Source: Mycolicibacter terrae (GTDB taxonomy: Bacteria; Actinomycetota; Actinomycetes; Mycobacteriales; Mycobacteriaceae). Taken from it: 64,000 bases of DNA. Position numbers and translations under genes: made by a program. A model generated the notes under the pieces. The model saw only the letters and a program-made list of their open reading frames with translations. It did not search any database and had not been told where the DNA came from. The stretch spans positions 1,426,001-1,490,000 of the forward strand of contig NZ_AP022564.1 of the NCBI RefSeq assembly GCF_010727125.1, read 5' to 3'. The first letter of the stretch is position 1, and every line of letters begins with the position of its first letter. This document shows, one piece after another, positions 46,310-55,141 of this stretch.

Positions 46310-46908
46310 TCCTCTCCGACGAGGTGGTACCGGCCCGCGCGCCGTGGTCCGCGGTGGTGCGCGCCGGCGATCGACTGCAGATCATCGACCTGCACGGCAA
46401 CCAGGCGGTGGACTGCCTGCTCTATGACGCCGGGGACCCCACCCGGCGCTACAGCGCCCAGGCCACCGTGGCCGCCCAGCGCAACATCTTCGTCAGCACC
46501 GGCTCGGTGCTGCGCAGCGCCGACGGCACCGCCCTGATGACCGTCGTGGCCGACGAGGTGGGCAACCACGACACCATCGCCGGCGCCTGTTCCCAGGAAT
46601 CCAACACGCTGCGCTACGGGCACCACACCGCCCACCAGCACGCCTGCGTGGAGAACTTCCTCGCCGAAGGCGCCCGGTGGGGCCTGGGCAAGCGGGACAT
46701 CGTGTCGAACATCAACTGGTTCATGAACGTCCCGGTAGAAGCCGACGGCACGCTGGGCATCGTCGACGGCAGATCGGGGCCGGGAAAGAGCCTGACCCTG
46801 CAGGCCGAGATCGACACCCTGGTGCTGGTGTCGAACTGCCCGCAGATCAACAACCCGTGCAACGGCTTCGACCCCACCCCGGTCCGGATGGTGATCAGCC
46901 GAAGATGA
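46303..46908 (+). CDS. DUF1989 protein, UAAP2/CgdB-like
   Basis: The 201-residue protein has the full UAAP2 pattern: DLHGNQAVDCLLYDAGDPTRRYSAQAT, NHDTIAGACSQESNTLRYG, CVENFLAEGARWGLGKRDIVSNINWFMNVP and CPQINNPCNGFDPTPVRM. The His/Cys positions likely to bind zinc are retained. With the preceding gene it would form a heteromeric carboxyguanidine deiminase or an accessory complex. Its end overlaps the KipA-KipI fusion start (ATGA 46905-46908), so the three proteins are translationally coupled. Confidence 0.85.
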   Translation: MVILSDEVVPARAPWSAVVRAGDRLQIIDLHGNQAVDCLLYDAGDPTRRYSAQATVAAQRNIFVSTGSVLRSADGTALMTVVADEVGNHDTIAGACSQESNTLRYGHHTAHQHACVENFLAEGARWGLGKRDIVSNINWFMNVPVEADGTLGIVDGRSGPGKSLTLQAEIDTLVLVSNCPQINNPCNGFDPTPVRMVISRR

Positions 46909-48890
46909 TCGGCATCGAGGTGGTGCGGCAGGGGACGTTCACCACCGTGCAGGACTGGCCCGGTCGGGTCGGGTACTGGCATGTCGGCGTGCCGCCGTCC
47001 GGGCCGATGGACGACCTGTCGTTTCGGGTCGGCAATCAGGTGCTCGGCAACGCCGAAGGGGCGGCCGGCCTGGAATGCACCAAAGCCGGCCCGGCCCTGC
47101 GCTTTTCCAGCCCGGCCTGGGTGTGCGTCACAGGTGCGGCGGTACCGGTCGACCTGGACGGTGCCCGGGTTCGGCAATGGCAGTCGGTGCGGATACCCGC
47201 CGGAAGCCTGCTTGATATCGGCACCATTCCCGGTCCCGGCATGCGTTGCTACCTGCTGGTCGAGGGAGGCATCGTCACGCCGGAATTCCTGGGCAGTGCA
47301 GCCACTTTCACCCAGGGCGTGTTCGGCGGCCACTACGGCCGGGCCCTGCTCCCGGGAGATCGGCTCAACGCGGCCGGCCGTGGCGGTGCCGCACCGCCAC
47401 TGATCCGCGCACCCAGTGAAAGTCAGCCCAGCATCGGCCGGCGCTGGGAATTGGCCGTGACCGAAGGGCCGCACGCCGCACCGGAGTTTCTGACCCACCT
47501 GGACATGGCCACCCTGATGCGCACGGACTACACCGTGCACTTCAACTCTGACCGCACCGGAGTGCGGCTGGTCGGGCCGAAGCCGCGCTGGGCCCGTCCC
47601 GACGGGGGGGACGCCGGCCTGCACCCGTCCAACATCCACGACACCGCTTACAGCGTCGGCGCACTGGATTTCACCGGCGACACCCCGATCCTGCTGGGGC
47701 CCGACGGGCCAAGCCTCGGCGGGTTCGTCTGCCCGGTGACGGTGGTGCGCGGCGACCGGTGGAAGCTCGGCCAGCTGTCGCCCGGCGACACCGTGCGACT
47801 GGTGCCGGTACGTGCCGATCATGCTCCGCCGCCGGCAGCGCTGGGGGTGCGGCGGCGCGCGGCGCTGCCGGTCGTGATTTCGAGCTCCGGCGACGGCGAC
47901 GACGGGGTGTTACAGCGCTACACCGGGGACGACGGGACGGCCGTCACCCTGCGACGCGCCGGTGACGGAGGGATTCTGCTCGAATACGGCCCGATGACAC
48001 TGGATCTGGCGTTGCGGGCGCGGGTCCAGGTGCTCTACGACCAACTCTGCCGGCGTGGACTGCCCGGACTGCTGGAACTGACGCCCGGCGTGCGATCCCT
48101 GCAGATCCAGTTCGACACCGAGCAGTGCTCGGGCGCCGAGGTGATCCAGGCGCTGGCCGCCCTCGACGACGCGCTGCCGCCGTGTGATGAGCTCACCGTG
48201 CCGAGTCGCTCGGTGCGCCTGCCGTTGAGCTGGGACGACCCTGCAACCCACGAGGCCATCCGCCGGTACTCCTACGGCGTACGGCCCGACGCGCCATGGT
48301 GCCCGTCGAATATCGAATTCATCAGGCGCATCAACGGACTCGACGACATCTCGCAGGTCTATGACATCGTGTTCGACGCGCAGTACCTGGTGCTGGGACT
48401 GGGCGACATCTACCTGGGCGCCCCGGTGGCCACCCCGATCGATCCGCGCCACCGGCTGGTGACCACCAAATACAACCCGGCCCGCACCTGGACCCCGGAG
48501 AACGCCGTCGGGATCGGCGGGGCCTACCTGTGCATCTACGGCATCGAGGGACCCGGCGGCTACCAGTTGGTCGGGCGCACCACCCAGGTGTGGAACCACC
48601 GGCACGCCACCGCCGGACTGTTCGATCCCGAGACTCCGTGGCTGCTCCGCTACTTCGACCGCATCAGCTTCTATCCGGTATCCGCCGAGGAGCTACTGGA
48701 GCTGCGTGCCGACACCGCGGCCGGTCGCGGCCGCATAGACATCACCGACGGTGAGTTCTCACTGGCCGACTACCGCCGATTCCTCGGCGAGAACGCCGAC
48801 GGCATCGCCGGATTCCGCGGGCAACAGCTGGCCGCGTTCGCCGCAGAGCGCGACGCGTGGCACCGGGCCGGCGAAATCGCCCGCCGTTAG
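46905..48890 (+). CDS. KipA-KipI fusion: urea/guanidine-carboxylase CT region without BC and BCCP
   Basis: The protein has 661 residues. The N-terminal half is the KipA/AHS2 domain (VVRQGTFTTVQDWPGRVGYW, GVPPSGPMDDLSFRVGNQVL). The C-terminal half is KipI/AHS1 (LEYGPMTLDLALRARVQVLY, GLPGLLELTPGVRSLQIQFD). The order and the ending WNHRHATAGLFDPETPWLLR ... FSLADYRRFL are those of the carboxyltransferase part of urea/guanidine carboxylase. The biotin carboxylase (normally before) and the biotin carrier (after) are absent and no EAMKM motif is present. A biotin enzyme must act in trans, or the protein does other chemistry, such as oxoprolinase-like. Its TAG overlaps the convergent gene stop. Confidence 0.88.
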   Translation: MIGIEVVRQGTFTTVQDWPGRVGYWHVGVPPSGPMDDLSFRVGNQVLGNAEGAAGLECTKAGPALRFSSPAWVCVTGAAVPVDLDGARVRQWQSVRIPAGSLLDIGTIPGPGMRCYLLVEGGIVTPEFLGSAATFTQGVFGGHYGRALLPGDRLNAAGRGGAAPPLIRAPSESQPSIGRRWELAVTEGPHAAPEFLTHLDMATLMRTDYTVHFNSDRTGVRLVGPKPRWARPDGGDAGLHPSNIHDTAYSVGALDFTGDTPILLGPDGPSLGGFVCPVTVVRGDRWKLGQLSPGDTVRLVPVRADHAPPPAALGVRRRAALPVVISSSGDGDDGVLQRYTGDDGTAVTLRRAGDGGILLEYGPMTLDLALRARVQVLYDQLCRRGLPGLLELTPGVRSLQIQFDTEQCSGAEVIQALAALDDALPPCDELTVPSRSVRLPLSWDDPATHEAIRRYSYGVRPDAPWCPSNIEFIRRINGLDDISQVYDIVFDAQYLVLGLGDIYLGAPVATPIDPRHRLVTTKYNPARTWTPENAVGIGGAYLCIYGIEGPGGYQLVGRTTQVWNHRHATAGLFDPETPWLLRYFDRISFYPVSAEELLELRADTAAGRGRIDITDGEFSLADYRRFLGENADGIAGFRGQQLAAFAAERDAWHRAGEIARR

Positions 48891-49441
48891 GCCAGTTTCA
48901 GTGAATCGTCGCGACACAGCACGAAGAAGTACGGCCGCGGCGAACCGCGCAGGTCCATCGCGCCGATCACCGCTTCATCGGAGAGTCGGCGGAAGACGTC
49001 GTTGACCGGGGCCTGGTCGTAGACCATTGTCGCGCTATCGATCCCGCGGTACCGCGTGGTGCGCAACCGCGCCCTGGCCGAACGGGTCCGCAGCAGCGGC
49101 TGCAACGTGTTGATCGGCCCGGCGAATGAGCGCTTCTTCAGTGCCGGCAGCTTCGTCGCGAGTCCGAGGACACTGAACGCCAGCGCCGGGTTGAACGCCC
49201 AGAGCGCGGTCCCGTCTCGGTTGGGGAACAGCAGCGGATGCACGGTCTCGGCATCGACGAACTGCTTGCCCCACCAGCCGGTGGCGGCCAACAGCCCGTC
49301 GAGGGGGTGGCCGGTGGGCAGCTCGGCGCCATGCCAGGTGCCGAGCATGAAGTCGGGGTCGACCGCGTCGGCGGCATCGAAGATGTCAAGGGCCTCGGCG
49401 GTGGTGGTCGGGACGGCCGAAAACAAGTCCTGCACGAGCAT
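48887..49441 (-). CDS. GXWXG/DUF4334 family protein
   Basis: The 184-residue protein begins MLVQDLFSAVPTTTAEALDI and has the GXWXG motif pattern (LGTWHGAELPTGHPLDGLL and TGWWGKQF). The C-terminal part (YRGIDSATMVYDQAPVNDVF, VIGAMDLRG) is the DUF4334 domain. Its function is unknown. Its stop codon overlaps that of the convergent KipA-KipI gene by four bases (TTAG, 48887-48890). A GTG nine bases upstream at 49450 is an alternative start. Confidence 0.8.
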   Translation of the reverse strand: MLVQDLFSAVPTTTAEALDIFDAADAVDPDFMLGTWHGAELPTGHPLDGLLAATGWWGKQFVDAETVHPLLFPNRDGTALWAFNPALAFSVLGLATKLPALKKRSFAGPINTLQPLLRTRSARARLRTTRYRGIDSATMVYDQAPVNDVFRRLSDEAVIGAMDLRGSPRPYFFVLCRDDSLKLA

Positions 49442-49481
49442 GCGGATCACCGTACGTGACCGCCGCCCACGGGACGAGCCC

Positions 49482-50432
49482 TCAGAGCACCACGGTTTGG
49501 TTGTCCACCCGGATCACCCGGTCCTGGCAGTGCCACTGCACCGCCCGCGACAGCACCGCCCGTTCCACGTCGGCTCCCAGCCGCACCAGATCGTTCACAC
49601 TGTGGGTGTGGTCGACGCGTACCACGTCCTGCTCGATGATCGGCCCCTCGTCGAGGACCTCGGTGACGTAATGCGCGGTGGCGCCGATCAGCTTCACCCC
49701 GCGTTCCCGCGCCCGTTGATAGGGAGCCGCGCCGATGAACGCCGGCAGGAAGGAGTGATGGATATTGATCAACGGGCAGGCCAGCGCATCGATGAACTCA
49801 CCGGAGATGATCTGCATATAGCGCGCCAGCACCACCAGGTCGACATTGCCGCACAGCAGTTGCAGCTGACGCTGTTCGGCTTCGGCGCGGATCTCACGGG
49901 TGGCGGGAATGTGGAAGAACGGCACCCCGAACGGACGCACCTGTTCGGCCAGATCCGGGTGATTGGAGATCACCATCGCCACCGTCATCTCCAGCTCGCC
50001 GCGCCGATTGCGCCACAGCAGATCCAGCAGGCAGTGATCGGCCTTGGACGCCATGATCGCCACCCGCTTGGGTTTGGCGGCCTCGGCGAACCGGTAGTCC
50101 ATCGCGAACCGCTCCGCCACCGTGGCGCCGAACCGCTGTTGGAGTTCGTCGATGGCCGCGGGCAGCCCGGGCAGGTGAAAGATCGCGCGCTGCACGAACG
50201 TCCCGTCCTCGGGGGCGGTCGAGTGCTGGTCCAGCGAGATGATGTTGGCGCCGGCGTCGGCCAGGAAGGCGCTGACCGAGGCGATGATGCCGTGACTGTC
50301 GGGGCAACGCAGCAGCAACCGGCCGATGTCGGACGCCGGCTGTGCGCCGGACCGTTGCGGATGGCCCTGCACGGCCTGGCCCGGCGTCGCGGACCCCGCC
50401 GAACCCCGTGCCTGCCCGGAACCGTTCGTCAT
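49482..50432 (-). CDS. purU: Formyltetrahydrofolate deformylase
   Basis: The protein has 316 residues. An N-terminal ACT regulatory domain (LLRCPDSHGIIASVSAFL) is followed by a formyltransferase-like catalytic domain with the Asn-His-Asp site (INIHHSFLPAFIGAAPYQRA, VLDEGPIIEQDV). It releases formate from 10-formyl-THF and balances one-carbon pools. Relative to homologues there is a 20-residue Gly/Ala/Gln-rich N-terminal extension. ATG 50432 is preceded by AAGGGCGG. It is divergent from sepIVA across 142 bases, where M. tuberculosis carries the long PDIM/PGL locus. Confidence 0.95.
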   Translation of the reverse strand: MTNGSGQARGSAGSATPGQAVQGHPQRSGAQPASDIGRLLLRCPDSHGIIASVSAFLADAGANIISLDQHSTAPEDGTFVQRAIFHLPGLPAAIDELQQRFGATVAERFAMDYRFAEAAKPKRVAIMASKADHCLLDLLWRNRRGELEMTVAMVISNHPDLAEQVRPFGVPFFHIPATREIRAEAEQRQLQLLCGNVDLVVLARYMQIISGEFIDALACPLINIHHSFLPAFIGAAPYQRARERGVKLIGATAHYVTEVLDEGPIIEQDVVRVDHTHSVNDLVRLGADVERAVLSRAVQWHCQDRVIRVDNQTVVL

Positions 50433-50574
50433 GGCCGCCCTTCGCCGATCCGGATACCAACGGGTCAGGCTACCGGTGAAGTGGACCAAAATCCGACACA
50501 CCGGGCGGCTAACACAGTCACATGCGTAACAGAGGGCACACTAGTAACAACAACTATGCCTGGAGGGTGCTGCC

Positions 50575-51312
50575 GTGTACCGAGTGTTCGAAGCCCTTGA
50601 TGAACTGGGCTCAATTGTCGAAGAAGCCCGTGGCGTGCCGATGACGGCCGGCTGCGTGGTGCCCCGCGGCGACGTCCTGGAACTGATCGACGACATTCGG
50701 GACGCGATTCCCGGCGAACTCGACGACGCCCAGGATGTGCTCGATGCCCGCGACTCGGTGCTCAACGAGGCCAAGGAACACGCGGACTCGATGGTCAGCT
50801 CTGCCACCGCCGAGGCCGACTCGCTGGTCAGCCACGCCCGGGCCGAGGCCGACCGGCTGCTGGCCGACGCCAAGGGCCAGGCCGACCGGATGGTGGCCGA
50901 GGCGCGCGGACACAGCGAGCGCATGGTCGGCGAAGCCCGCGAGGAAGCATCCCGCCTGACCGCGACCGCCAAGCGCGAGTTCGAGACCGCAACCAGCCGT
51001 GCCCAGGCCGAATGCGACCGGCTGGTCGAGAACGGCAACGCCGCCTACGAGAAGGCCGTTCAGGAGGGCATCAAGGAGCAGCAGCGGCTGGTTTCGCAGA
51101 ACGAGGTGGTGACATCGGCGCGGGCCGAGGCCACCCGGCTGATCGACTCTGCGCACGCCGAGGCCGACCGGATGCGCGGCGAATGCGACATCTATGTCGA
51201 CGCCAAGCTGGCCGAGTTCGAGGACTTCCTCAACGGCACCCTGCGCTCGATCAACCGCGGTCGCCACCAACTGCGGACCGCCGCAGGCACCCACGACTAC
51301 GCGACCCGCTGA
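50575..51312 (+). CDS. sepIVA: SepIVA, DivIVA-domain septation protein
   Basis: The 245-residue protein has a short N-terminal DivIVA-like region (MYRVFEALDELGSIVEEARG, then an AGCVVPRGDVLELIDDIRDA segment) and a long coiled coil made of repeated AEADRL/EAR/AEATRL heptads over residues 55-220. It is the counterpart of Rv2927c, needed for septation and linked to regulation of cell-wall precursor enzymes at the mycobacterial division site. GGAGGG is eight bases before GTG 50575. The DUF177 gene follows after 39 bases. Confidence 0.92.
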   Translation: MYRVFEALDELGSIVEEARGVPMTAGCVVPRGDVLELIDDIRDAIPGELDDAQDVLDARDSVLNEAKEHADSMVSSATAEADSLVSHARAEADRLLADAKGQADRMVAEARGHSERMVGEAREEASRLTATAKREFETATSRAQAECDRLVENGNAAYEKAVQEGIKEQQRLVSQNEVVTSARAEATRLIDSAHAEADRMRGECDIYVDAKLAEFEDFLNGTLRSINRGRHQLRTAAGTHDYATR

Positions 51313-51351
51313 CCCGCGAGTGCCGCAACGCCCGCTGCGTAGAATCGCGGC

Positions 51352-51957
51352 ATGGCGAGGCACCCGGATGCAGGCGTGAAGGGACGGCAGCGACAGCTGG
51401 CTTCGCCGTTCGTGGTGAACGTCGCCCGGCTGGGCCGGCGTCCCGGCGCGATGATCGCGCTGCACGAGCAGCGCTCCAGCCCGGCCCGTATCGGGCTGGA
51501 CCTGATGGCGATTCCCCCGGACACCGCGGTCGAGCTGGATCTGCGGGTGGAATCGGTCTCCGAGGGCGTGCTGGTGACCGGCGCCGTCTCGGCGCCGACC
51601 GCAGGCGAATGCGCCCGCTGCCTGCAGCCGCTGACCGGCGATATCGAGGTCGAGCTGACTGAGCTGTTCGCCTACCCGGACAGCGCCACCGACGCCACCA
51701 CCGACGACGATGAGATCGGCCGGGTCGTCGACGACGCCGTGGACCTCGAACAGGCGATCGTCGATGCGGTCGGGCTGGCGCTGCCGTTGTCCCCGCTGTG
51801 TGATCCCGACTGCCCGGGGCTGTGCCCGGACTGCGGGGTCGCATTGGCCGCCGCGCAACCGGGCCACCACCACGACAAGATCGATCCGCGCTGGGCCAAA
51901 CTCGCCGGGAAACTGGGTCCCGCGGGGGCTGAGTCGACCGACGACGGTGACCGGTGA
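51352..51957 (+). CDS. DUF177 (YceD) family protein
   Basis: The 201-residue protein has the YceD core ([41 protein letters not shown]) and a cysteine cluster ([13 protein letters not shown]) typical of the family. YceD proteins are linked to 23S rRNA accumulation and are usually encoded before rpmF (L32). Here rpmF is missing and rnc follows directly (GTGA overlap, 51954-51957), as in M. tuberculosis. ATG 51352 is 39 bases after sepIVA. Confidence 0.9.
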   Translation: MARHPDAGVKGRQRQLASPFVVNVARLGRRPGAMIALHEQRSSPARIGLDLMAIPPDTAVELDLRVESVSEGVLVTGAVSAPTAGECARCLQPLTGDIEVELTELFAYPDSATDATTDDDEIGRVVDDAVDLEQAIVDAVGLALPLSPLCDPDCPGLCPDCGVALAAAQPGHHHDKIDPRWAKLAGKLGPAGAESTDDGDR

Positions 51958-52664
51958 GCCGTCCCCGGCAGGCGGTGCTGGATGCGCTCGGAGTGGATCT
52001 CTCCGACGACCTGCTCACGCTGGCGGTCACCCATCGCAGCTACGCCTACGAGAACGGCGGCCTGCCCACCAATGAGCGCCTGGAGTTCCTCGGCGACGCC
52101 GTGCTCGGCCTGACCATCACCGACGAACTGTTCCACCGGCACCCGGATCGCCCCGAGGGCGACCTGGCCAAACTCCGCTCCAGTGTGGTCAACACGGCCG
52201 CCCTGGCCGAGGTGGCGCGCGGGCTGACCGAGGACGGCCTGGGTGCCCACCTGCTGCTCGGCCGCGGTGAGGTCAACACCGGCGGGGCCGACAAGTCCAG
52301 CATCCTGGCCGACGGCATGGAGTCACTGCTGGGCGCGGTGTACCTGCAGCACGGTATCGATACCGCGCGCGAGGTGATCCTGCGGCTGTTCGGACCGCTG
52401 CTGGACACCGCGGCCAGCCTGGGGGCGGGCCTGGACTGGAAGACCAGCCTGCAGGAGCTGACCGCGGCCCGCGGGCTCGGCGTGCCGAGCTACCAGGTCA
52501 GCTCCACGGGACCGGACCACGATCGGGAGTTCACCGCCGTCGTCATCGTGGCGGACACCGAATACGGATCCGGTGTGGGCCGGTCGAAGAAGGAAGCCGA
52601 GCAGAAGGCGGCGGCGGCGGCCTGGACGGCGCTGGACGCGCTCGACGCCGGCTCACCCGGGTAG
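51954..52664 (+). CDS. rnc: Ribonuclease III
   Basis: The protein has 236 residues. The endonuclease domain holds the signature [14 protein letters not shown] with catalytic Glu/Asp residues and [19 protein letters not shown] (second metal-site Asp and Glu). A double-stranded RNA-binding domain fills the C-terminus ([28 protein letters not shown]). It matures rRNA and cleaves structured mRNAs. The GTG start overlaps the DUF177 stop and its own stop abuts the fpg start. Confidence 0.96.
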   Translation: MSRPRQAVLDALGVDLSDDLLTLAVTHRSYAYENGGLPTNERLEFLGDAVLGLTITDELFHRHPDRPEGDLAKLRSSVVNTAALAEVARGLTEDGLGAHLLLGRGEVNTGGADKSSILADGMESLLGAVYLQHGIDTAREVILRLFGPLLDTAASLGAGLDWKTSLQELTAARGLGVPSYQVSSTGPDHDREFTAVVIVADTEYGSGVGRSKKEAEQKAAAAAWTALDALDAGSPG

Positions 52665-53501
52665 ATGCCGGAGCTTCCCGAGGTCGAGGTGGTGCGCCGC
52701 GGCCTGGACGCCCACCTGGTGGGCCGCGCCATCACCGGAGTCCGGGTTCATCATCCGCGGGCGGTGCGCCGGCACGAGGCCGGGCCCGCCGATCTGACCG
52801 GCCGGCTGCTCGGTGCCCGGATCACTGGCACCGACCGCCGGGGCAAGTATCTGTGGCTGCTGTTGAGCACAGACGAGGCGCTGGTGGTGCACCTGGGCAT
52901 GAGCGGCCAGATGCTGCTGGGTGAGTTGCCCGACACCAAACACCTGCGGATCGCCGCGGTGCTCGACGACGGCACGAAGGTCGGCTTCGTCGACCAGCGC
53001 ACGTTCGGTGGCTGGCAGCTCACCGACCTGATCGACGTGGACGGCAGCGTGGTCCCGCTGCCGGTGGCGCACCTGGCTCGCGATCCGCTGGACCCGCGCT
53101 TCGACATCGAATCGGTGGTGAATGTGCTGCGGCGCAAGCATTCCGAGATCAAACGTCAACTCCTCGACCAGACCGTGGTGTCCGGAATCGGCAACATCTA
53201 CGCCGACGAGGCGCTGTGGCGGGCCGGCATTCGCGGCACCCGGATGGCCGACACGCTGTCCCGCCCGCGACTGCGGGCTCTGCTGGCGGCGGCCGCGGCG
53301 GTGATGGGTGACGCGCTGGCCGCCGGGGGCACCTCCTTCGATTCGCTCTACGTCAACGTCAACGGCGAGTCCGGCTACTTCAGCCGGTCGCTGGACGCCT
53401 ACGGCCGCGAAGACCAGCCGTGCCGGCGCTGCGGCACCGCGATCCGCCGGGCCAAGTTCATGAACCGCTCGTCGTACTACTGCCCGAAGTGCCAGCGCTG
53501 A
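52665..53501 (+). CDS. fpg: Formamidopyrimidine-DNA glycosylase
   Basis: The protein has 278 residues. It begins [14 protein letters not shown] with the catalytic Pro2/Glu3, has the [11 protein letters not shown] segment with the conserved Lys, a helix-two-turn-helix, and ends in the zinc finger [24 protein letters not shown] (in two parts). It excises 8-oxoguanine and nicks the DNA. ATG 52665 follows rnc with no gap. A REP-like repeat starts immediately after the stop codon. Confidence 0.96.
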   Translation: MPELPEVEVVRRGLDAHLVGRAITGVRVHHPRAVRRHEAGPADLTGRLLGARITGTDRRGKYLWLLLSTDEALVVHLGMSGQMLLGELPDTKHLRIAAVLDDGTKVGFVDQRTFGGWQLTDLIDVDGSVVPLPVAHLARDPLDPRFDIESVVNVLRRKHSEIKRQLLDQTVVSGIGNIYADEALWRAGIRGTRMADTLSRPRLRALLAAAAAVMGDALAAGGTSFDSLYVNVNGESGYFSRSLDAYGREDQPCRRCGTAIRRAKFMNRSSYYCPKCQR

Positions 53502-53565
53502 CCGCGAGCGTGCGTGTTTGCGCACCGACACGCCGCAGATCGTGACAATCTGCGCACGCTCGCGG
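53502..53565 (+). repeat. REP-like palindromic repeat, copy 2
   Basis: The 64-bp element has perfect 13-bp terminal inverted repeats (CCGCGAGCGTGCG at 53502-53514 and its complement at 53553-53565). Two inner hairpins lie between them: GCGTGT...ACACGC and GCAGAT-CGTGACA-ATCTGC, giving a three-way structure. It matches the minus strand of 8309-8373 at both ends and through the central CGACACGCCG. It fills most of the 80-bp space between the convergent fpg and deacetylase genes. Confidence 0.85.
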
Positions 53566-53581
53566 GGGCGTAGTGCCGGGT

Positions 53582-54355
53582 TCACTCGAAGATGTCGCGG
53601 TACACCCGCCCGGGCGGCAGAGTCGGGTCGACGAACCACTCCCGGCCGAAGATCAGCCCGGCCACCTGCGGGGGAGTCCGCATCAACACCGCTAACAACC
53701 GTGCCGCCGCGCCGGTGGTGCCGATCTGCGAACGGTGCGCGGCGATGGCGTCACGCTTCTGCCGGGCATACCGAAAGACGTTGATCCGGTGGGTGATCGA
53801 CGATCCCGGCGCATATGCGGTGCGGACCACATCGCGGCCGTAGGGCGCCGGCAGCCGCAGCAGCCGAGCGGCGGTGCCGATCCGGGAAAGCACCTCCCGG
53901 GGCATGGTGGCCTCCAGTACGCGCGGTGTCGCCGCGAGTTCGGCGGCCCGTTTGCCGACGCAATGCACCTGCACGTGGTCACGATGGCCGTAGCCGCCGT
54001 TGGCCTGATAGCTCAACAGCAGATCCGCGTCTTCCTCGCGCAGGATGGCAGCCAGTCGCCGCGCCGCCTCCTCGGTGTCGGCGCGGGCGAACCTGACCCG
54101 GCCCGGCGGGTCGGGATAGAACTCCGGCCCGAATCCACTGTCGGCGTAGCCGAGGCATTCCACCCGGTGCGCGCCGAGAATCCTTGCGCTGTCGCGTAAT
54201 TCGCCGAGCCGGTCGATGTCGTTGTTGTGCACGCGTCCGTCGGTCGCGGTCACCACCACCACGCGGTGCCCGTCGGCGGCCGCGCGGGCCAGGGTTCCGC
54301 CGGTCAGCACCACCTCGTCGTCCGGATGGGCATGAAACGCGACGACGGTGGCCAC
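53582..54355 (-). CDS. PIG-L/LmbE family deacetylase-like protein
   Basis: The 257-residue protein starts VATVVAFHAHPDDEVVLTGG, the zinc-binding AHPDDE motif of the PIG-L family, with the second ligand site in NGGYGHRDHVQVH. Mycobacterial members include MshB and Mca of mycothiol metabolism. This protein lacks close overall resemblance that would name it as either. It lies with a PfpI-like gene in an insertion between fpg and the OsmC gene. GTG 54355 begins just 17 bases after the PfpI stop, so the two are co-transcribed. Confidence 0.87.
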   Translation of the reverse strand: MATVVAFHAHPDDEVVLTGGTLARAAADGHRVVVVTATDGRVHNNDIDRLGELRDSARILGAHRVECLGYADSGFGPEFYPDPPGRVRFARADTEEAARRLAAILREEDADLLLSYQANGGYGHRDHVQVHCVGKRAAELAATPRVLEATMPREVLSRIGTAARLLRLPAPYGRDVVRTAYAPGSSITHRINVFRYARQKRDAIAAHRSQIGTTGAAARLLAVLMRTPPQVAGLIFGREWFVDPTLPPGRVYRDIFE

Positions 54356-54372
54356 GAAAGGTCGGTATGCCG

Positions 54373-55002
54373 TCAACGCCGCAGCGCAGCGGCGCGGTCG
54401 CGGACGGCCTCGCCGGCCTTGGCCAACGACCCGCTGTCGAACGGCGGCTGCGGGTCGTACTCGATCAGCAACTGTGCCGCCTGGGCGGTTTCGGTGTCCA
54501 CCAGCAGCTCGACGAGGCGCAGCGCCATGTCGATGCCGCTGGAGACCCCCGCGGAGGTGACGATCCGACGCGGCAGGTGCTCGACGACCCGCTGCTCGAC
54601 ATAGCGGGCGCCCAGGTGCTCCAGCAGCTCGACCGCCCCCCAGTGCGTGGTGGCCGTCAGCCCGTCCAACAGCCCGGCGGCGGCCAGCAGCAATGAACCG
54701 GTGCATACCGAGGTGGTGAATCTGGTGTGGTCGTGGACGCTGCGTAACCAGTCGAGCAGCTCCGCGTCGTCGAGCAGCGTCCGCGTCCCGATACCGCCGG
54801 GGACGACGACGACGTCGGGGCGGGTCACCTCGTCGAGCCGTGCGTCACAGAGCAACCCGAGCATCCCGTTGTCACTGCGCACCTCACCGCGCCGGTGCCC
54901 GACGAAGACCACGTCCAGCTCCGGAATCCGCTGCAGCACCTCGTACGGCCCGACCGCATCCAGCGCGGTGAAACGGGGGAACAGCGGAATCGCGACCTGC
55001 AC
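54373..55002 (-). CDS. DJ-1/PfpI family protein (isonitrile hydratase-like)
   Basis: The 209-residue protein has the GATase1-like fold with LFPRFTALDAVGPYEVLQ at the N-terminus, VVVVPGGIGTR, and the nucleophile elbow TTSVCTGSLLLAAAGLL, whose Cys aligns with the active Cys of cyclohexyl-isocyanide hydratase. HWGAVELLEHLGA and SSGIDMALRLVELL also fit that subgroup. No AraC DNA-binding domain is attached. GTG 55002 with GAGAGGACA upstream was chosen over ATG 55053. The substrate is unknown. Confidence 0.85.
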   Translation of the reverse strand: MQVAIPLFPRFTALDAVGPYEVLQRIPELDVVFVGHRRGEVRSDNGMLGLLCDARLDEVTRPDVVVVPGGIGTRTLLDDAELLDWLRSVHDHTRFTTSVCTGSLLLAAAGLLDGLTATTHWGAVELLEHLGARYVEQRVVEHLPRRIVTSAGVSSGIDMALRLVELLVDTETAQAAQLLIEYDPQPPFDSGSLAKAGEAVRDRAAALRR

Positions 55003-55141
55003 CGGGTGTCCTCTCCGCTGTCCAGCGAATGGTGTTGCGACAGACTCCGACAATAGACCGGTGACGTGAAATTTCCGACCCCGTCAACCCCGACCGGCCT
55101 GGACATCCCACGTCTCGGTGTCGTCTGCCGGCGAGGCGCAA

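Noticed and set aside
48887..48890. Shared TTAG of convergent stop codons as an unusual regulatory site
   Set aside because: Four-base convergent overlaps occur by chance in compact genomes and need no special function.
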